Below are positions 1 to 11,159 of a stretch of 64,000 bases of DNA, piece after piece. This DNA comes from Sisyra terminalis. Its lineage: Eukaryota; Arthropoda; Insecta; Neuroptera; Sisyridae. The notes beneath the pieces are model-generated. The model had not been told where the DNA came from. It saw only the letters and a program-made list of their open reading frames with translations, and did not search any database. The stretch lies in contig OY292276.1 in the NCBI GenBank assembly GCA_958496175.1, positions 51,721,080-51,785,079 on the forward strand, in the 5' to 3' direction. The translations under genes and the position numbers were made by a program. How positions within the stretch are numbered: position 1 is the first letter of the stretch; every line of letters begins with the position of its first letter.

Positions 1-75
1 GTTTTGAGTATAGCACAATTTTGACAAATCATTTAATCAGTTCGTTATGTTGGGAAGGCTAAAATCCCTGTCGAT

Positions 76-847
76 CAGTGGCTCTCAAACTTTTTTAGGG
101 ATACACCACTAAATATGTCCCGCCATTATGGCGGTGTACTACCTACTAGTGATTCTGTAAAATAGCCGTGTATAAAGGTGTCCAAGGGCCTAGAAGAAGG
201 GGAGATGATGCTTCCAATTATTTTCTTTTAATGAGTAATGCAGTCTTTCCTACTCTTTGCACTGCGGCGCCCTAGGGCGCCGCATCCCATCTTTTACAGC
301 GTCGTGAAAATATTCCTATGTAAAATCGTGTGATATTAATATTATTTTCTTATAAAATGTAAGTCGGGTCAACGTAAATTTGACAAGTATTATACGTTTG
401 TATATGCTAGGGGTCCGGAACTTTCGGTTCTTTGGCCCTTACCCAATGTCTTTTAAATGTTATACTCTAAGTTTGAACTATTCTGAAAAAAAAAATAAAG
501 TAAAATATTTGCAATAATAACCAACTTCATAAATTGTTTTAAATATAAATTTTTGGATTTTATTTTTTTTCAATTTTAGTAATAATAAATAAAGATGAGG
601 TTTACTTTCTTCAAATTAAATTATATATTTTTAAAATTAGGCTCCTTAAAAAGGTTCCTGACTCTTGGACTACTTGATATTGACTATACTGAAGTGAACA
701 ATTTAGCAAGAGCGCTTTATGGGAAATCTAACAATTTAGTGTATGAGACAGTTGTAAGTCGGATTTTGGTGCATTATTTTGCCCTGAGATTTGATATGGG
801 GTGCCGCGAAATAATTTTGATACAAACAAAAATTTTGGGAAACGCTG
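76..847. mobile_element. Old hAT-like non-autonomous element (relic)
   Basis: The left end reads CAGTGGCTCTCAAACTTTTT and the right end, reverse-complemented, reads CAGCGTTTCCCAAAATTTTT. Both match the usual hAT pattern CAG-GG-TTCCCAAA-CTTTTT. The interior has features common in such elements: an odd palindrome around CCGCCAT-T-ATGGCGG (106-121) and a GC-rich perfect palindrome at 263-284. The 8 bases on either side (CTGTCGAT and GTATAGTA) do not form a convincing target duplication, so the ends may be mutated or the element composite. The 87-codon open frame at 595-858 shows no transposase motif and I do not call it a gene. Confidence 0.45.
263..284. repeat. Perfect 22-bp GC-only-core palindrome
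   Basis: Each half is TGCGGCGCCCT and its exact reverse complement follows with no loop. In a roughly 70% AT background this is conspicuous. It lies inside the hAT-like relic, and GC-rich subterminal palindromes of this kind are common in hAT-derived MITEs. Confidence 0.8.
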
Positions 848-852
848 GTATA

Positions 853-1976
853 GTATAATACTTTTTTTTGCGCAAACAATTATTACTCGTGTACTACAGA
901 TTACAATTTTGTGTATCACAGTTTGAGAACAGATGTTTAAGAAATCAGAGGCTTACAGCCGAAATCATAAACTGTCCATTGTACTGTCCATTGGCGTAGC
1001 ATTTTTGCTGAATATGACGAACGCATTCACCTACACAATTTTTAATTGAAAATTCTCGTATATTACATATTCCTCAGGAAAAAATATTCTCGGTTTTTGT
1101 TTTAAGTCTTGATCTTCTACCTGCAGAAATTTCTACGTCCTCTTTAAAGAGGTATTCTAGTCTAGAAGCCCGAATTTGGAGCGTTTTTTAAAGATTCATT
1201 AAATAAAAGAAATTTATATTTTTGCTATTTATTTTTATGGAATATTATTCATATTTCAAGAGTTCATAAAAAATATTAAAATTTCAGCAAGTTATGCGTC
1301 GTTGAAGTAGAGGACGAAAAAAAATTACCCTTGTCCCAGTCGTCATGATATCTAACCTCCTGGTAACCTAAAAAATAAATTTATAGATAATTTTTGATCA
1401 GTATAAATACATGTATTGTATGAACCACAAAAATTAAAAAGAAATATTTTTCGCCAAATGGTGGCTACTCAAAAGTTGAGGTCAATTTTTCCACTTATTT
1501 TTTAAAAATATTAAAAATGATGTTTTAGTGTTTATTTATTTATACGATAGAGGAATATATAAAGAATATCCATGCTAAATTTCAAGTAAATCGGTCGACT
1601 TAAACTTGAGAAAGTTTCCGACAGTGTATCTCTGCCCAAATCGGTCTGGGTGCTACGCCACTCAAATGGCTATAACTTTAAAAATAATTCGAATTTTGAA
1701 AAAAACCCTTTTAAAGAGATATTCTTGAATCTTGACTTTTGAATCTAAACTATCAAAGTATGAAAAAAAATTATCAACTTTTCCAAATTTCTTGGCTAGA
1801 ATACTTCCTTAAGTCAAATTTCAGGGATTTTACTGTAATAAACATTTAACGCTCTTAATTTCCCCTAATTATATAACTGAGAAAGTATTTAACTAACAGC
1901 AAACAAAATTTCGTGGTTTTGTGTCGAAATTATTCTTCTAGTGTACCTCAATTTTCTTTTCTATTTACCTCTTTAG
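853..1976. other. Non-coding, probably last intron of the ANKS1-like gene
   Basis: AT-rich sequence with no open frame supported by composition. It ends in a pyrimidine-rich tract and the acceptor CTCTTTAG at 1969-1976, directly before the coding exon. No earlier exon of the same gene can be recognised in the first 1.9 kb. Confidence 0.4.
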
Positions 1977-2297
1977 GATCAAGCGACCGAAGTAATATTA
2001 ACATTGGGCCAAGCTTTCGAAGTCGCTTACCAAATGGTTCTTCGCGAGCAGCAAATCACAAATCGGGGCCACACCAGATCCCACAGTGCCAACCAAATAG
2101 CCGGATCCCTCAGCCCCGGTCCCGGAGGAAAATCCTTTTCCTCCAGCAACGGAGTTTCCCCGTCGACTGTCACGCATGCGCGCTCACATTCCGTCAACGA
2201 AATCAAACTGAACGGCCACCAACTATCCCTGGCTCCCCTGTCCCTATCAACCGAGGATTTTAGTCGAACCAACAACAGCAATTTGGAACTGCAATGA
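1977..2297 (+). CDS. ANKS1-like protein, terminal coding exon (end of PTB/PID domain and C-terminal tail)
   Basis: The exon starts in phase 0 after an acceptor (TTTACCTCTTTAG) and reads 106 codons to TGA at 2295-2297. Its first residues, DQATEVILTLGQAFEVAYQ, are the last strand and C-terminal helix of a phosphotyrosine-binding domain. The GQAFEVAYQ form is typical of ANKS1A/ANKS1B-type adaptors, which carry ankyrin repeats, SAM domains and one PTB domain and act downstream of Eph and EGF receptors. After the helix (residues 10-25) comes a Ser/Gly/Pro-rich disordered tail with two similar RSHS-N blocks. The exon is far richer in G+C than its surroundings, as expected for host coding DNA. The rest of the gene lies upstream, outside the window or across long introns. 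Other PTB adaptors (GULP, Shc, Dab) fit less well. The exon call is firm; the family name is an inference from the motif. Confidence 0.8.
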   Translation, partial: DQATEVILTLGQAFEVAYQMVLREQQITNRGHTRSHSANQIAGSLSPGPGGKSFSSSNGVSPSTVTHARSHSVNEIKLNGHQLSLAPLSLSTEDFSRTNNSNLELQ

Positions 2298-2367
2298 ACT
2301 GCCAAAATTTTGCTACTATATTTCACGTAAAACGTAAGGTTAGTAATAATTGTTTGTGTTTTTCTAT

Positions 2368-2524
2368 AATAAATGTTTAGAGGAGCAAATAATTATTCGT
2401 GTTCCAACTAGTCAACGGTTCGAGTTACCGGAATTTTTGTATAATACTTATATGAAACAGTAGCACTCGGTTTTGATTAATATGATCTCATTTGAACGTT
2501 TGTAAAAACTTGGTATTGAATAAA
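2368..2524 (+). promoter_or_regulatory. Candidate polyadenylation signals of the ANKS1-like gene
   Basis: Two AATAAA hexamers, at 2368-2373 and 2519-2524, lie 71 and 222 bases after the stop codon on the coding strand. Either could end the transcript. AATAAA also occurs by chance often in this AT-rich DNA. Confidence 0.4.
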
Positions 2525-4394
2525 TATAACTCTAAATGTTTTATATAAATTATAACAATATTAAATATACGTATTTATTGTAACTTAACATTGAACAGTA
2601 ACACAGTAACACATTTCAACAAAAGAACCAAATTTTACTATACTAAAATACTCGACTCAGCTGCTTTTCGTATGCATACTATATATTATCTTAATCGTGT
2701 TATTAGAGTTAAAAATCGTTTCTCTTTCGATATTCACTGATATTATTAAGAATTTGAATTATTAGACTTCTTGAAAATTGAACTTTTAATGTTCATTCAA
2801 CTCTATGAATTGATCTTTCAATTCTTAAAATTTAGTAATGCAGTTCTAAAGAAAAATGTGCCGCATTTATTTGTGTCAAATTTTTATTCTAATTGGTAAA
2901 AATCACTGCCCTGTGTTTTTAAAAATTCCTATTGTTATTTAAATATTTTTCAACATATCTTCCAACACAAAAAAAATATACTAAGAAAAGTTAACTTCCT
3001 GAAAATGAAATTATTCTTGAATTAAATTCATAGAGTCAAAAATTATCTCCACACCTTTTAAAAACGCAATTTTCTTTGGTCATAGGCTTCGATAGGTTAA
3101 GCATTTACACATTTTTTTTTTCAAGACAATTTTGTATAAATTATATTTATACAATGGCAATGTGATTGAGACAGCAAAACGTATCATAGAAAAAAGAAAT
3201 TAAAGTTATATTTTGCAATTGATTTTTTTGTATAGTAGACCTAAACATATTTAGTAATGAAATATATGAAACAATGAAAGCAAATTCTATATTCCATAAA
3301 AATATTTTATCAATCGAAAGAAAATCATTTATGATATATATGTAATTATAATGAATATTTTTAGCGCATAAAATATATTTCGTATTTTGAGCACGAAGTG
3401 TTCGTTAAATAGTTGATATTTGTCACGTTAATGAATAAAAATCTCTTCATATTTGAAAACGATTTAAAGTATTAGTGAAAATTTCCTACGATTTTTGATT
3501 TAATTGTCTGGCTGACTAATTGATTTGAGATATATCTTGAGAAATTATTTGTTCAAACTTTTTTCAAAATAATAGTTTATTAATTGTTTTTTAATAAAGG
3601 GTTCCAACCCGGTTTTAATCCTCCAACTACATCAGGTGGAAGTCTTAGACTTTTGCCATAAAGTTGCTTTAAAACTAAATTTGGAATAATCCTCTAAGTA
3701 CTTATTCGATAGATAAGTATTATTCTATAACTTTATTCTAATTCACTAGTTTCAGGGGGAAGTTAAAGATAATGATTACTCTCTTTCCGAATTAAATAAA
3801 AAGAATCATTTGGTTTTAAAACAATATATCAAACTTTAAAAGTTTACAAGTATCAATTACTTCATTATTTCTTTGCCTTTTGAACATAAAAATGTTTTTT
3901 TGAAGCCCAATTTTACCAAAGTAACATAAAATTTATCGAAATTATCCCTTTCTGAACAAAATTTTGAATCCAATCCGCACCTATAAACGGCCATTATGGC
4001 TTACTTATAGATAGCCGTTAGTTCATAAAAATATTGTGTTGATCAAAAGTTGGAGAAATATTTTCCCTATTAAAAAAAAATCAAAAAAAATTGAATTATA
4101 GATTCTTGTTATATAGTGTTTTTTATATTTTTATAGCCCTGATTTTCTCATCATCAATTATACATTTCAAAAGTTAATCATCATTCCCCTGCATCTATAA
4201 CCATTCTTCAAAGTTCTTCTTACTCTTATTATTAGGGTTGTGCCCCGTTTGGCCCACTTAAAAATATCTTCTAAAAAAATGATGATCACTTGTATTTTCA
4301 TCGTTATAGAACCAAATCCAACGGTCGTTGAGTTTTAGCCAATTTGCTATACACTCTGGGTCCATTTTGTTCGTTTAAAGTTATCTTAAAATCT
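2525..4394. other. AT-rich intergenic stretch
   Basis: I see no gene here. A small imperfect inverted repeat (AACGGC at 3986 against GCCGTT at 4014) is the only structure noted. Confidence 0.4.
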
Positions 4395-4409
4395 TTGAAT
4401 AGATAAATC
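4395..4409. repeat. Target-site duplication of the RTE-type LINE (3' side)
   Basis: TTGAATAGATAAATC, identical to 7692-7706. It directly borders the GA-repeat tail of the minus-strand LINE. Confidence 0.9.
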
Positions 4410-7400
4410 TCTCTCTCTCCTCCTACACCTGTTCCCATATGATTGTGGGGTCGGGTTTTCTGGTTCTGCCTCGCCACACCATCCTGTCATGGACCTCATC
4501 CTCGGAGACCCCGCACGACCGCATGTCCTTCTGTACCACATCTTTCCACCTTGTCTTGGGTCTGCCCCTAGGTCTACTGCCCGGGACAGACATATGTAGT
4601 GCCACATTTCCAATGTATTCTGGAGGTCTTCTTTTTACATGTCCGAACCATCTCAGCCTATCCCCTTGAAGCTTATCTGCGACGTCACGTACTCCTAGGC
4701 TTCCTCGCACATACTCGTTGCGGATCTTATCCAGCCTTGTGACGCCGCACATCCATCTGAGCATCTTCATCTCCGCCGTCTGCATGGTTCGTACATGTTT
4801 TTGAGTTGTTGGCCAGGTCTCACCGCCATATAAAAGGACTGGTCTTATCATGGTTTTATACACCAATCCCTTCATTTTTACAGGCATCCTTTTGTCGCAA
4901 GTTACTCCAGTCACCTCTCGCCACTTGAGCCAAGCAGCAGCAGTACGGTGCTCAATGTTGTGCTCTAGGTTACCGGAACTGTGCAGTATGTTGCCCAGAT
5001 ATTTGTATTGTTGGCATTTCTCCACAACTTGACCATCAATTACAATAGGGTCGGTATTTGCATTATCATCATTACATGCCATATACTGGGTTTTCTGCAC
5101 ACTCAACTTGAGTCCCCCATTCGTCAATTGATGTTTCCAATCTTGCAGTGCCTCTTGCAGTGATTCCTTGCTATCCGTGCAAATAGCCACGTCATCAGCA
5201 TATATAAACGTCCACAGTGCCTTTGTTTGTGCTCTCTCACTAAGTGCATCCAGGACCAGGCAGAACAGATAGGGGCTCAGTACTGAGCCCTGATGGACTC
5301 CCTCTTCTACTGCTATGTTTTCTGTTACCCCCACCGGTGTTCTGACTACAGCTTTTACTTGCTTGTACATGTCGCCAATGATGTTAACATATTTCTCTGG
5401 TACTCCCTTCTTCCTCAAACTCCACCAGATAACATCTCTTGGTACCTTATCAAAGGCCTTTTCCATGTCCAAAAATGCAATGTAAAGTGGTTTCTTTTTG
5501 GAGCGATACTCTTCGGCTATTGTGTTTAGGGCGAACATTGGATCTATTGTTGATAAGCCTGGCCTGAAACCATAGTGATTTTCTGAGAGTGAGCATTCTG
5601 TTCTAATTCTGTTGTCTATCACTCTCTCATAGAGTTTCATTGTGTGGCTCATCAACTTTACTCCTCGGTAATTATTGCATTCATATTTACTTCCCTTTCC
5701 TTTGTAGATTGGGACAATAGTGCTCGATCTCCATATATCTGGGATAGTAGACTTTTCCATCATTCGGTTTAGCAGAGAAGTTAGCACTTGTATGGCCGGT
5801 TCGCCCAATGTTTTCCATACCTCTATTGGAATACCATCTGGACCAACTGCTTTTTTATTTGCCATTTTTTTCAGGGCATTCTCTACCTCCATTCGTTCTA
5901 TCGGTGCCACTAGGCCATAATTTTCAGGCACGTTCTGCAGTCTTAATGCCGATGGGCGTGCACTAAGCAGTTCTTTATAGTAAGTTTGCCATGTCCTTAC
6001 TATCTCCTCATCTTTGTAGAAAATATTTCCATCTGGCCCTTTTATTACCCTACATATCTCCGGGTCCTTTTGTCCTTGACTTCTAGCTTTGGCAAGCTTA
6101 TATATTTGCCTTTGTCCCTCCTTAGTTTCAAGCACATTGTACATTTCTCGGGTAGCATTCGACTGTTCCACTGCAATAGTTTTCTTTGCGTACTTTTTTG
6201 CTGATTTATAAGAATCTCGATCTTCTTGACTCTTGGTGGATTGCCATGTTTTAAATGCACTTTTCTTTGCCTTTAATGCTGTCTGTACATTTTCGTTCCA
6301 CCACCACGTTTCCTTGAAAATCATTTTTCCTTTCTTTGTACGTCCCAAGATTTCATTTGCAGCTGTCATGATTGATTTGTGTAGGTTTTCCCAGGTTGTG
6401 TTTATATCCTCTTCTACATTTGGTATCGTCAAATTTTCTAATCGCTCACGGAAATCGTTTGCCCTTTCTCCTTTTAGTAGCCACCATTTTGTTATGTTTG
6501 GGTAGCTTGTCGGTTTTGGCTTTACGACTTGTGTGAATGTCATATCCATGACAACTATGCGATGTTGAGGGGCAACACATTCACCTGGGATCACTTTGCA
6601 ATTTTTGATTCTACCGATGTTTGCCTTGTTCGTTAACATGTAATCTATTTGCGAGACTGTTTGACCGCTTTTATAGGTTATTAGCTGTTCTGGCTTTTTC
6701 TTAAAGAAAGAGTTTGCAATGGCGAGGTCAAATGCCATAGCTGTACACAGTATGGTTCTTCCGGCATCATTGAGGGTTCCATAGCCATAGCCTCCATGTA
6801 CTCTGCTATATGATGATTCTTCCACTCCAATGTGACCATTTAAATCGCCTCCAAGCACTATTGTTTCCTTTCCAGGGATTTCTTGCAGTGATGATCCCAC
6901 TAGAGTCCAAAACGCCTCTTTATCTTGCTCACTGCAACCCGCTTGGGGCGCGTATGCTGAGACGATATTTACGAGCTCCCCTTGTATGATGACTTTAATA
7001 TACATAAGTCTATCTGTTTTGCGTTTTATTTCAATAATGTTTGCAAGGTGTTCCTCTTTAGCAATTACAGCTACTCCATTTCTACCCTCCTTAGAGCCTG
7101 TGTACATCAATTTGTAACCCTCTCCTATATTCCGAGCTTTAGAGCCAGTCCATCTTGTTTCCTGTACACAAGCGAAATCAACTCTCCTCCTCTTTAAGAG
7201 ACATGCGATCTCTTTTGCTCTTCCCGTTAGAGTGCCCACGTTTAGAGTGGCGAATCGAACCTTTAGGTTACATTTAGGGACTAACGTCTTTGGCCGAGTT
7301 CGTCCATTTCTCGGTAGCCCTCGCCTATTCTTCGCAGAGGTAGGGCGATGTATCTGCGCGTCGTTTTGCGGCGACGCCCTATTCGTCTGTCCGAGGCCTA

Positions 7401-7691
7401 CACTGTGTAACCTTTCCATGTTATTTAGCTATGATTGTGACTTTATTATTCCAGTGCCGATTGCTATCTGACGCACAAAAACCTGCCATTTAGGTCAGGA
7501 AGAGTCTCTGGGTATTGTAGATGTTGTACCCAGTTTACAGGTATTTAGCCTGATATACAGCGTTGTCTGGTTATACCGCCAGATGCTCGGTCGCCAGAGC
7601 CTCGTTTGTTATCTAGCAGGGTGTACCAGCGTGCAGGTGAGGTTGACGATTGGGTCGGCTAGATGTTAGTTGCCATCACCCCTTACACCCC
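4410..7691 (-). mobile_element. Full-length RTE-type non-LTR retrotransposon (3.28 kb)
   Basis: The element lies between two perfect copies of a 15-bp target duplication. Read on the minus strand it has a 272-base 5' UTR that is clearly richer in G+C than the flanks, one long ORF, and only 13 bases between the stop codon and the end of the element, finishing in a short GA repeat. One ORF encoding an endonuclease and a reverse transcriptase, a very short 3' UTR and a simple-repeat tail are hallmarks of the RTE clade. The 5' end begins GGGGTGTAAGGGGTGATGGC. Because the ORF is open over 998 codons and the duplication has no mismatch, the insertion is young and the copy may be competent for movement. 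Clade assignment is inferred from organisation and motifs. Confidence 0.9.
4423..7419 (-). CDS. Endonuclease/reverse transcriptase polyprotein of the RTE-type LINE
   Basis: A 998-residue protein that nicks the target and copies the element RNA onto it (target-primed reverse transcription). After a basic N-terminus (1-50), residues about 52-295 form an APE-type endonuclease: NVGTLTGR, CVQETRW, NGVAVIA, SAYAPQAG, LGGDLNGHIG, SQIDYML and the final HRIVVMDM all appear in order. A linker (300-490) leads to the reverse transcriptase, with NNYRGVKL, HYGFRPGLST, FLDMEKAFDKVP, GVHQGSVLSP, the catalytic FIYADD at about 738-743, GLKLSVQKTQ and YKYLG. The C-terminal part has the RWFGHVKRRPP and GRPRGRPKTRW-like blocks common in insect RTE-type proteins. 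No frameshift or internal stop is present. The ATG at 7419 is the first of the frame that leaves a plausible 5' UTR. Length is typical for single-ORF RTE proteins, which usually run near 1000 residues. Confidence 0.93.
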   Translation of the reverse strand: MERLHSVGLGQTNRASPQNDAQIHRPTSAKNRRGLPRNGRTRPKTLVPKCNLKVRFATLNVGTLTGRAKEIACLLKRRRVDFACVQETRWTGSKARNIGEGYKLMYTGSKEGRNGVAVIAKEEHLANIIEIKRKTDRLMYIKVIIQGELVNIVSAYAPQAGCSEQDKEAFWTLVGSSLQEIPGKETIVLGGDLNGHIGVEESSYSRVHGGYGYGTLNDAGRTILCTAMAFDLAIANSFFKKKPEQLITYKSGQTVSQIDYMLTNKANIGRIKNCKVIPGECVAPQHRIVVMDMTFTQVVKPKPTSYPNITKWWLLKGERANDFRERLENLTIPNVEEDINTTWENLHKSIMTAANEILGRTKKGKMIFKETWWWNENVQTALKAKKSAFKTWQSTKSQEDRDSYKSAKKYAKKTIAVEQSNATREMYNVLETKEGQRQIYKLAKARSQGQKDPEICRVIKGPDGNIFYKDEEIVRTWQTYYKELLSARPSALRLQNVPENYGLVAPIERMEVENALKKMANKKAVGPDGIPIEVWKTLGEPAIQVLTSLLNRMMEKSTIPDIWRSSTIVPIYKGKGSKYECNNYRGVKLMSHTMKLYERVIDNRIRTECSLSENHYGFRPGLSTIDPMFALNTIAEEYRSKKKPLYIAFLDMEKAFDKVPRDVIWWSLRKKGVPEKYVNIIGDMYKQVKAVVRTPVGVTENIAVEEGVHQGSVLSPYLFCLVLDALSERAQTKALWTFIYADDVAICTDSKESLQEALQDWKHQLTNGGLKLSVQKTQYMACNDDNANTDPIVIDGQVVEKCQQYKYLGNILHSSGNLEHNIEHRTAAAWLKWREVTGVTCDKRMPVKMKGLVYKTMIRPVLLYGGETWPTTQKHVRTMQTAEMKMLRWMCGVTRLDKIRNEYVRGSLGVRDVADKLQGDRLRWFGHVKRRPPEYIGNVALHMSVPGSRPRGRPKTRWKDVVQKDMRSCGVSEDEVHDRMVWRGRTRKPDPTIIWEQV

Positions 7692-7706
7692 TTGAATAGA
7701 TAAATC
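7692..7706. repeat. Target-site duplication of the RTE-type LINE (5' side)
   Basis: TTGAATAGATAAATC, a perfect match to 4395-4409. Removing the LINE and one copy restores a continuous AT-rich locus. Confidence 0.9.
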
Positions 7707-10385
7707 AATTAGTAAATTAAATTTGGATACAAATTTGTAAAAATTATTGCAATTGTAACCTTAGGATGCAATTTTTTTGCCCTACTAGGAACTTTAGACA
7801 GTAGTGAAATATGGAGGCTGGAAAGGGGGACCATGGTCTCGAGTGGTACATGATAAGGAGCGACATATTGGCATTGATTAAACTTTAATTAATTTAACTT
7901 TTTACCAATTTTCTTGACTAACGATCAAAATAAGGAGCGACGAATTTCCGGTCAACTTCGAGTGGCGAAAACCCACACTACAACACCTACTTTAGTGGTT
8001 TCTAAAAAAACTTAGATTCTTTGTTACAATTCATCTACAGGAGTACGAATATACATCACTATAATATATCACTCCATAATTTAACTACTCAATATATTAG
8101 GTAAGACAAGTTTTGTCCTTTTTAGACCTCCTCTCCCCTATAAATCAAACATAATAATCAATTTTCTCGTATATAGAAGTGGTAAAAAATTCTTATCCTT
8201 GTCCCCTATATTGTCTAACGTAATTTATGAAAGGCTTTAATTACTTCGAATTTGTATTTCTGCGAAAAAAAAATTATAAGAAAATTCTTATTCAATTGGG
8301 AACTGGCTACTTTGGTCACGACGTCTGGTGGCCAAAAAAAGTACTAGTTTTTGTGTACTCTTTGATATTGGTACAACAATATCAAGTGAAATGAAAGTTA
8401 TTAAATTAAGTTCTTGTAAAAAAAAGAGTAGGGTTTACTATGAATGATTATGGTAGTAAATCACATGAAAATGTAGAAATTAATTTTCTTTGAACACCCA
8501 AATCTGGAAAAATTTGTTTGGAATGAAACGAAAATTTTTTCCCGACTTTCGAAACTTACCCTTGTATTTCGTGAAGCTCGTTTATCTGAGACTTTTATAA
8601 ACAAAACGCTGTAAAACTCACCACATTACTGCTTGTATTTTCATTATTTTACCACATTTCATTAAGTAAATGTCAAGCTTCAAAAATTTTTTCAGCGTTA
8701 ATAACATTTATTTGACCTGGATTTGACCTCAATTTAGTTGATCATTTTTTTTAAATGAAATTCTTAATTCTTTGCAGAAAATTATTTGATTACACATAAT
8801 ACGTAGCCATGTTTTTTAAACCGCGCCTACTGGTCAGTTCTCAATTGTTATGTTTTTCTGGTGTCCCTTTTTTCTTACTTAAGAAATTCAAAAGTTTTTA
8901 TTGGAAACATTTATCGTTAAATGACTCAATGTTTTAAAAGCTTTAGTTTGATTTTTATTTTGCCAATGTTTATCGATAAAAGCAAAAAAGCATAGACCGA
9001 AGTCTACATATTCGATTGAAGCACCGAGAATAACGTTGACTTTATTCATCCATAGTAGGTACTATCCTCGAAAATATATTATTACAGATTTACTATTTAT
9101 AAGGTGCCATATATGCAATCATTTTTAGAAAAGTTTGAACAATAGTTTTTCGATCAATCGTTTCAAATTTTATATACTTTTATAATTTTAAGTCGCCAAT
9201 AACTTGTTAATTTATATAGTGGCAGCATGAATGCATACGTTATTTTTAAAAAATCATTCCAATTATTACAAAAGAAAAAATATATTTTAAGTTACAAATT
9301 TTTTAATATTTATTGATTTAAAACCCTCTAATTTTAAGCAAATTTTACATCTATGAAAAACTGTATAAACAATAAAACGCTTCTTCATTTAATTTATGTA
9401 AATAATATGTTGATTTTAATTTGAAATTTTTATTTGAAAAAACAACCACTTCACGTGGAATTACATTTTAATTATAAATAGAAATATATTATGAATATAC
9501 AATTATACAAGTATAATCATTGTACTCGATGTTAATTAATTATAAAAGTAATCGATAATATTATGAAACTAATTAATCAGAATAATGTATATAAACATAA
9601 TATTATACAAGAATGAAAGTTTTTATGGGAAAATTTTCAAACATTTAGTCATACGATATAAAATCATATTATATTTAGTAGGGCTTTAAGGACAGGGTTG
9701 TGAAAATTTCAAATTTGGAAAAAAAAAATACATCTTACGTTAACGACTATTGAGATTAATAAACCTTATGTGTCAGTTGCTCAATCTTTGTTAGTATTAT
9801 ATTAAATATCGGTCGATATAAAATTAATTAGAGAATACTTCAAGTATTTGACTCATGAGTTTGATGTCTAATTAAAAAAAAATATATACTGATTACTTGT
9901 ATTTGGGATTTTTTATTTTCAAAAAAAAAAGTTTCTTGAAATCGTAGTTTTATATTATATATAGAACAAATTTGTAATTGTTAGCGAGCTCTGATACAAT
10001 ATTTGCCTTTTTTATTAATTTTTAATATTTTTTTAAAAACAAGATCCAATATTAATATGAAACTACCATTAAAACGATTCACAATTTGGAATAACAGCAG
10101 TGAAGAATAATTGACTTCCGTAAATAGAATAATAATTTAATACTTTTTATTTTATTTATCCTTTTTCAAAAGTAATTATCTTCCAGCAGATGTTCTTGAT
10201 TAAATTGCTCGGGCGATAAGAATTTCAATTTAAATTACAATCGAGAAATTCCACAAAACGGATATTACAATTCGATTAGAAATGTCTTCTTTTTTTTCTC
10301 AATATTTCGCGAAGTCTTTTATAAGGTATGTGAAGTTTTCTTTTTACATTCTTCCAGGTCTAAATCTAAATCGATGTATAATATA
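7707..10385. other. AT-rich non-coding stretch
   Basis: No gene is supported. Two short repeats are visible: ATAAGGAGCGAC occurs at about 7853 and 7931. A block around AAACTTACCCTTGTATTT (about 8551-8568) recurs at about 10472-10490, inside the next inverted repeat, which suggests a shared repeat family. Confidence 0.4.
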
Positions 10386-10596
10386 AAGGATACATCAGGA
10401 TGTGGTAAACCAAACAAATTAGCAGTGTTTTATTTTATTTATTCCAATTTCCAACAAATTTCCCTACTTTCAAAACTTACCCTTGTATTTGGTTGTCTGA
10501 TGAAGTTGGAATAACACCGATGAAATATTACAAATTGGAATAAATAAAATAAAACTTTGCTAATTTGTTTGGTTTACCACATCCTAATTTATCCTT
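10386..10596. repeat. Inverted repeat / MITE-like hairpin, 211 bp
   Basis: The left arm (10386-10450) and right arm (10533-10596) are reverse complements over about 65 bases, including GGTAAACCAAACAAATTAGC and its counterpart. They enclose about 80 bases. The outermost bases are AAGGAT and ATCCTT. There are no coding motifs, so this looks like a foldback-type MITE. Confidence 0.7.
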
Positions 10597-11159
10597 AAAA
10601 AAAAACATTTTTTTTGGTAGTATGCGTATTGATATTAGCTCGCCAATTGTTATTTTTTTGCAAATTGTGACGAAAATATAACTAAAAGTTTATGAAGAAA
10701 ATGAAAATGTGTCGAATATAATCAATAAATATATAGAAATAAGGAAACTCGGATCATTCGCATCTCAAAATGTGATTTATTTCGCACAAGTTTGTTATTA
10801 TATTATATCAAAATATTATAGACGTACACAAAGTTTTGGATTTTTTTAAAAGAAATTTGCTATGATATTAAAGAATATTATTTATGTTTATAGTTCCATG
10901 TTGTAGGAATTTAATTACCATAATAAATCAATATAATTATATGAATATATGTATATATTATATATACAATATATGAAAAATAAAAATAAAATTAATGAGA
11001 TGTGTTCTTTCTTTCCGAAATTTCCTTAATTATTTTTTTTCAGCCATCAGGTAAGAGATATTTTTATTTCTAAATATTTATGAAAATCAATGAAATTTGT
11101 TCCCCTTTTGCTTTTATTTGCATGATTTTATTTGGACGAAAAATATTTTTGTTTTAAAA
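10597..11159. other. AT-rich non-coding stretch
   Basis: Simple AT-rich sequence between the hairpin element and the satellite array. I see nothing else in it. Confidence 0.4.

Noticed and set aside
595..858. 87-codon plus-strand open frame
   Set aside because: No domain; it lies inside the hAT-like relic and reads like transposon-flank sequence.
4439..7471. Many plus-strand ORFs across the LINE
   Set aside because: They are antisense shadows of the 998-codon minus-strand ORF.
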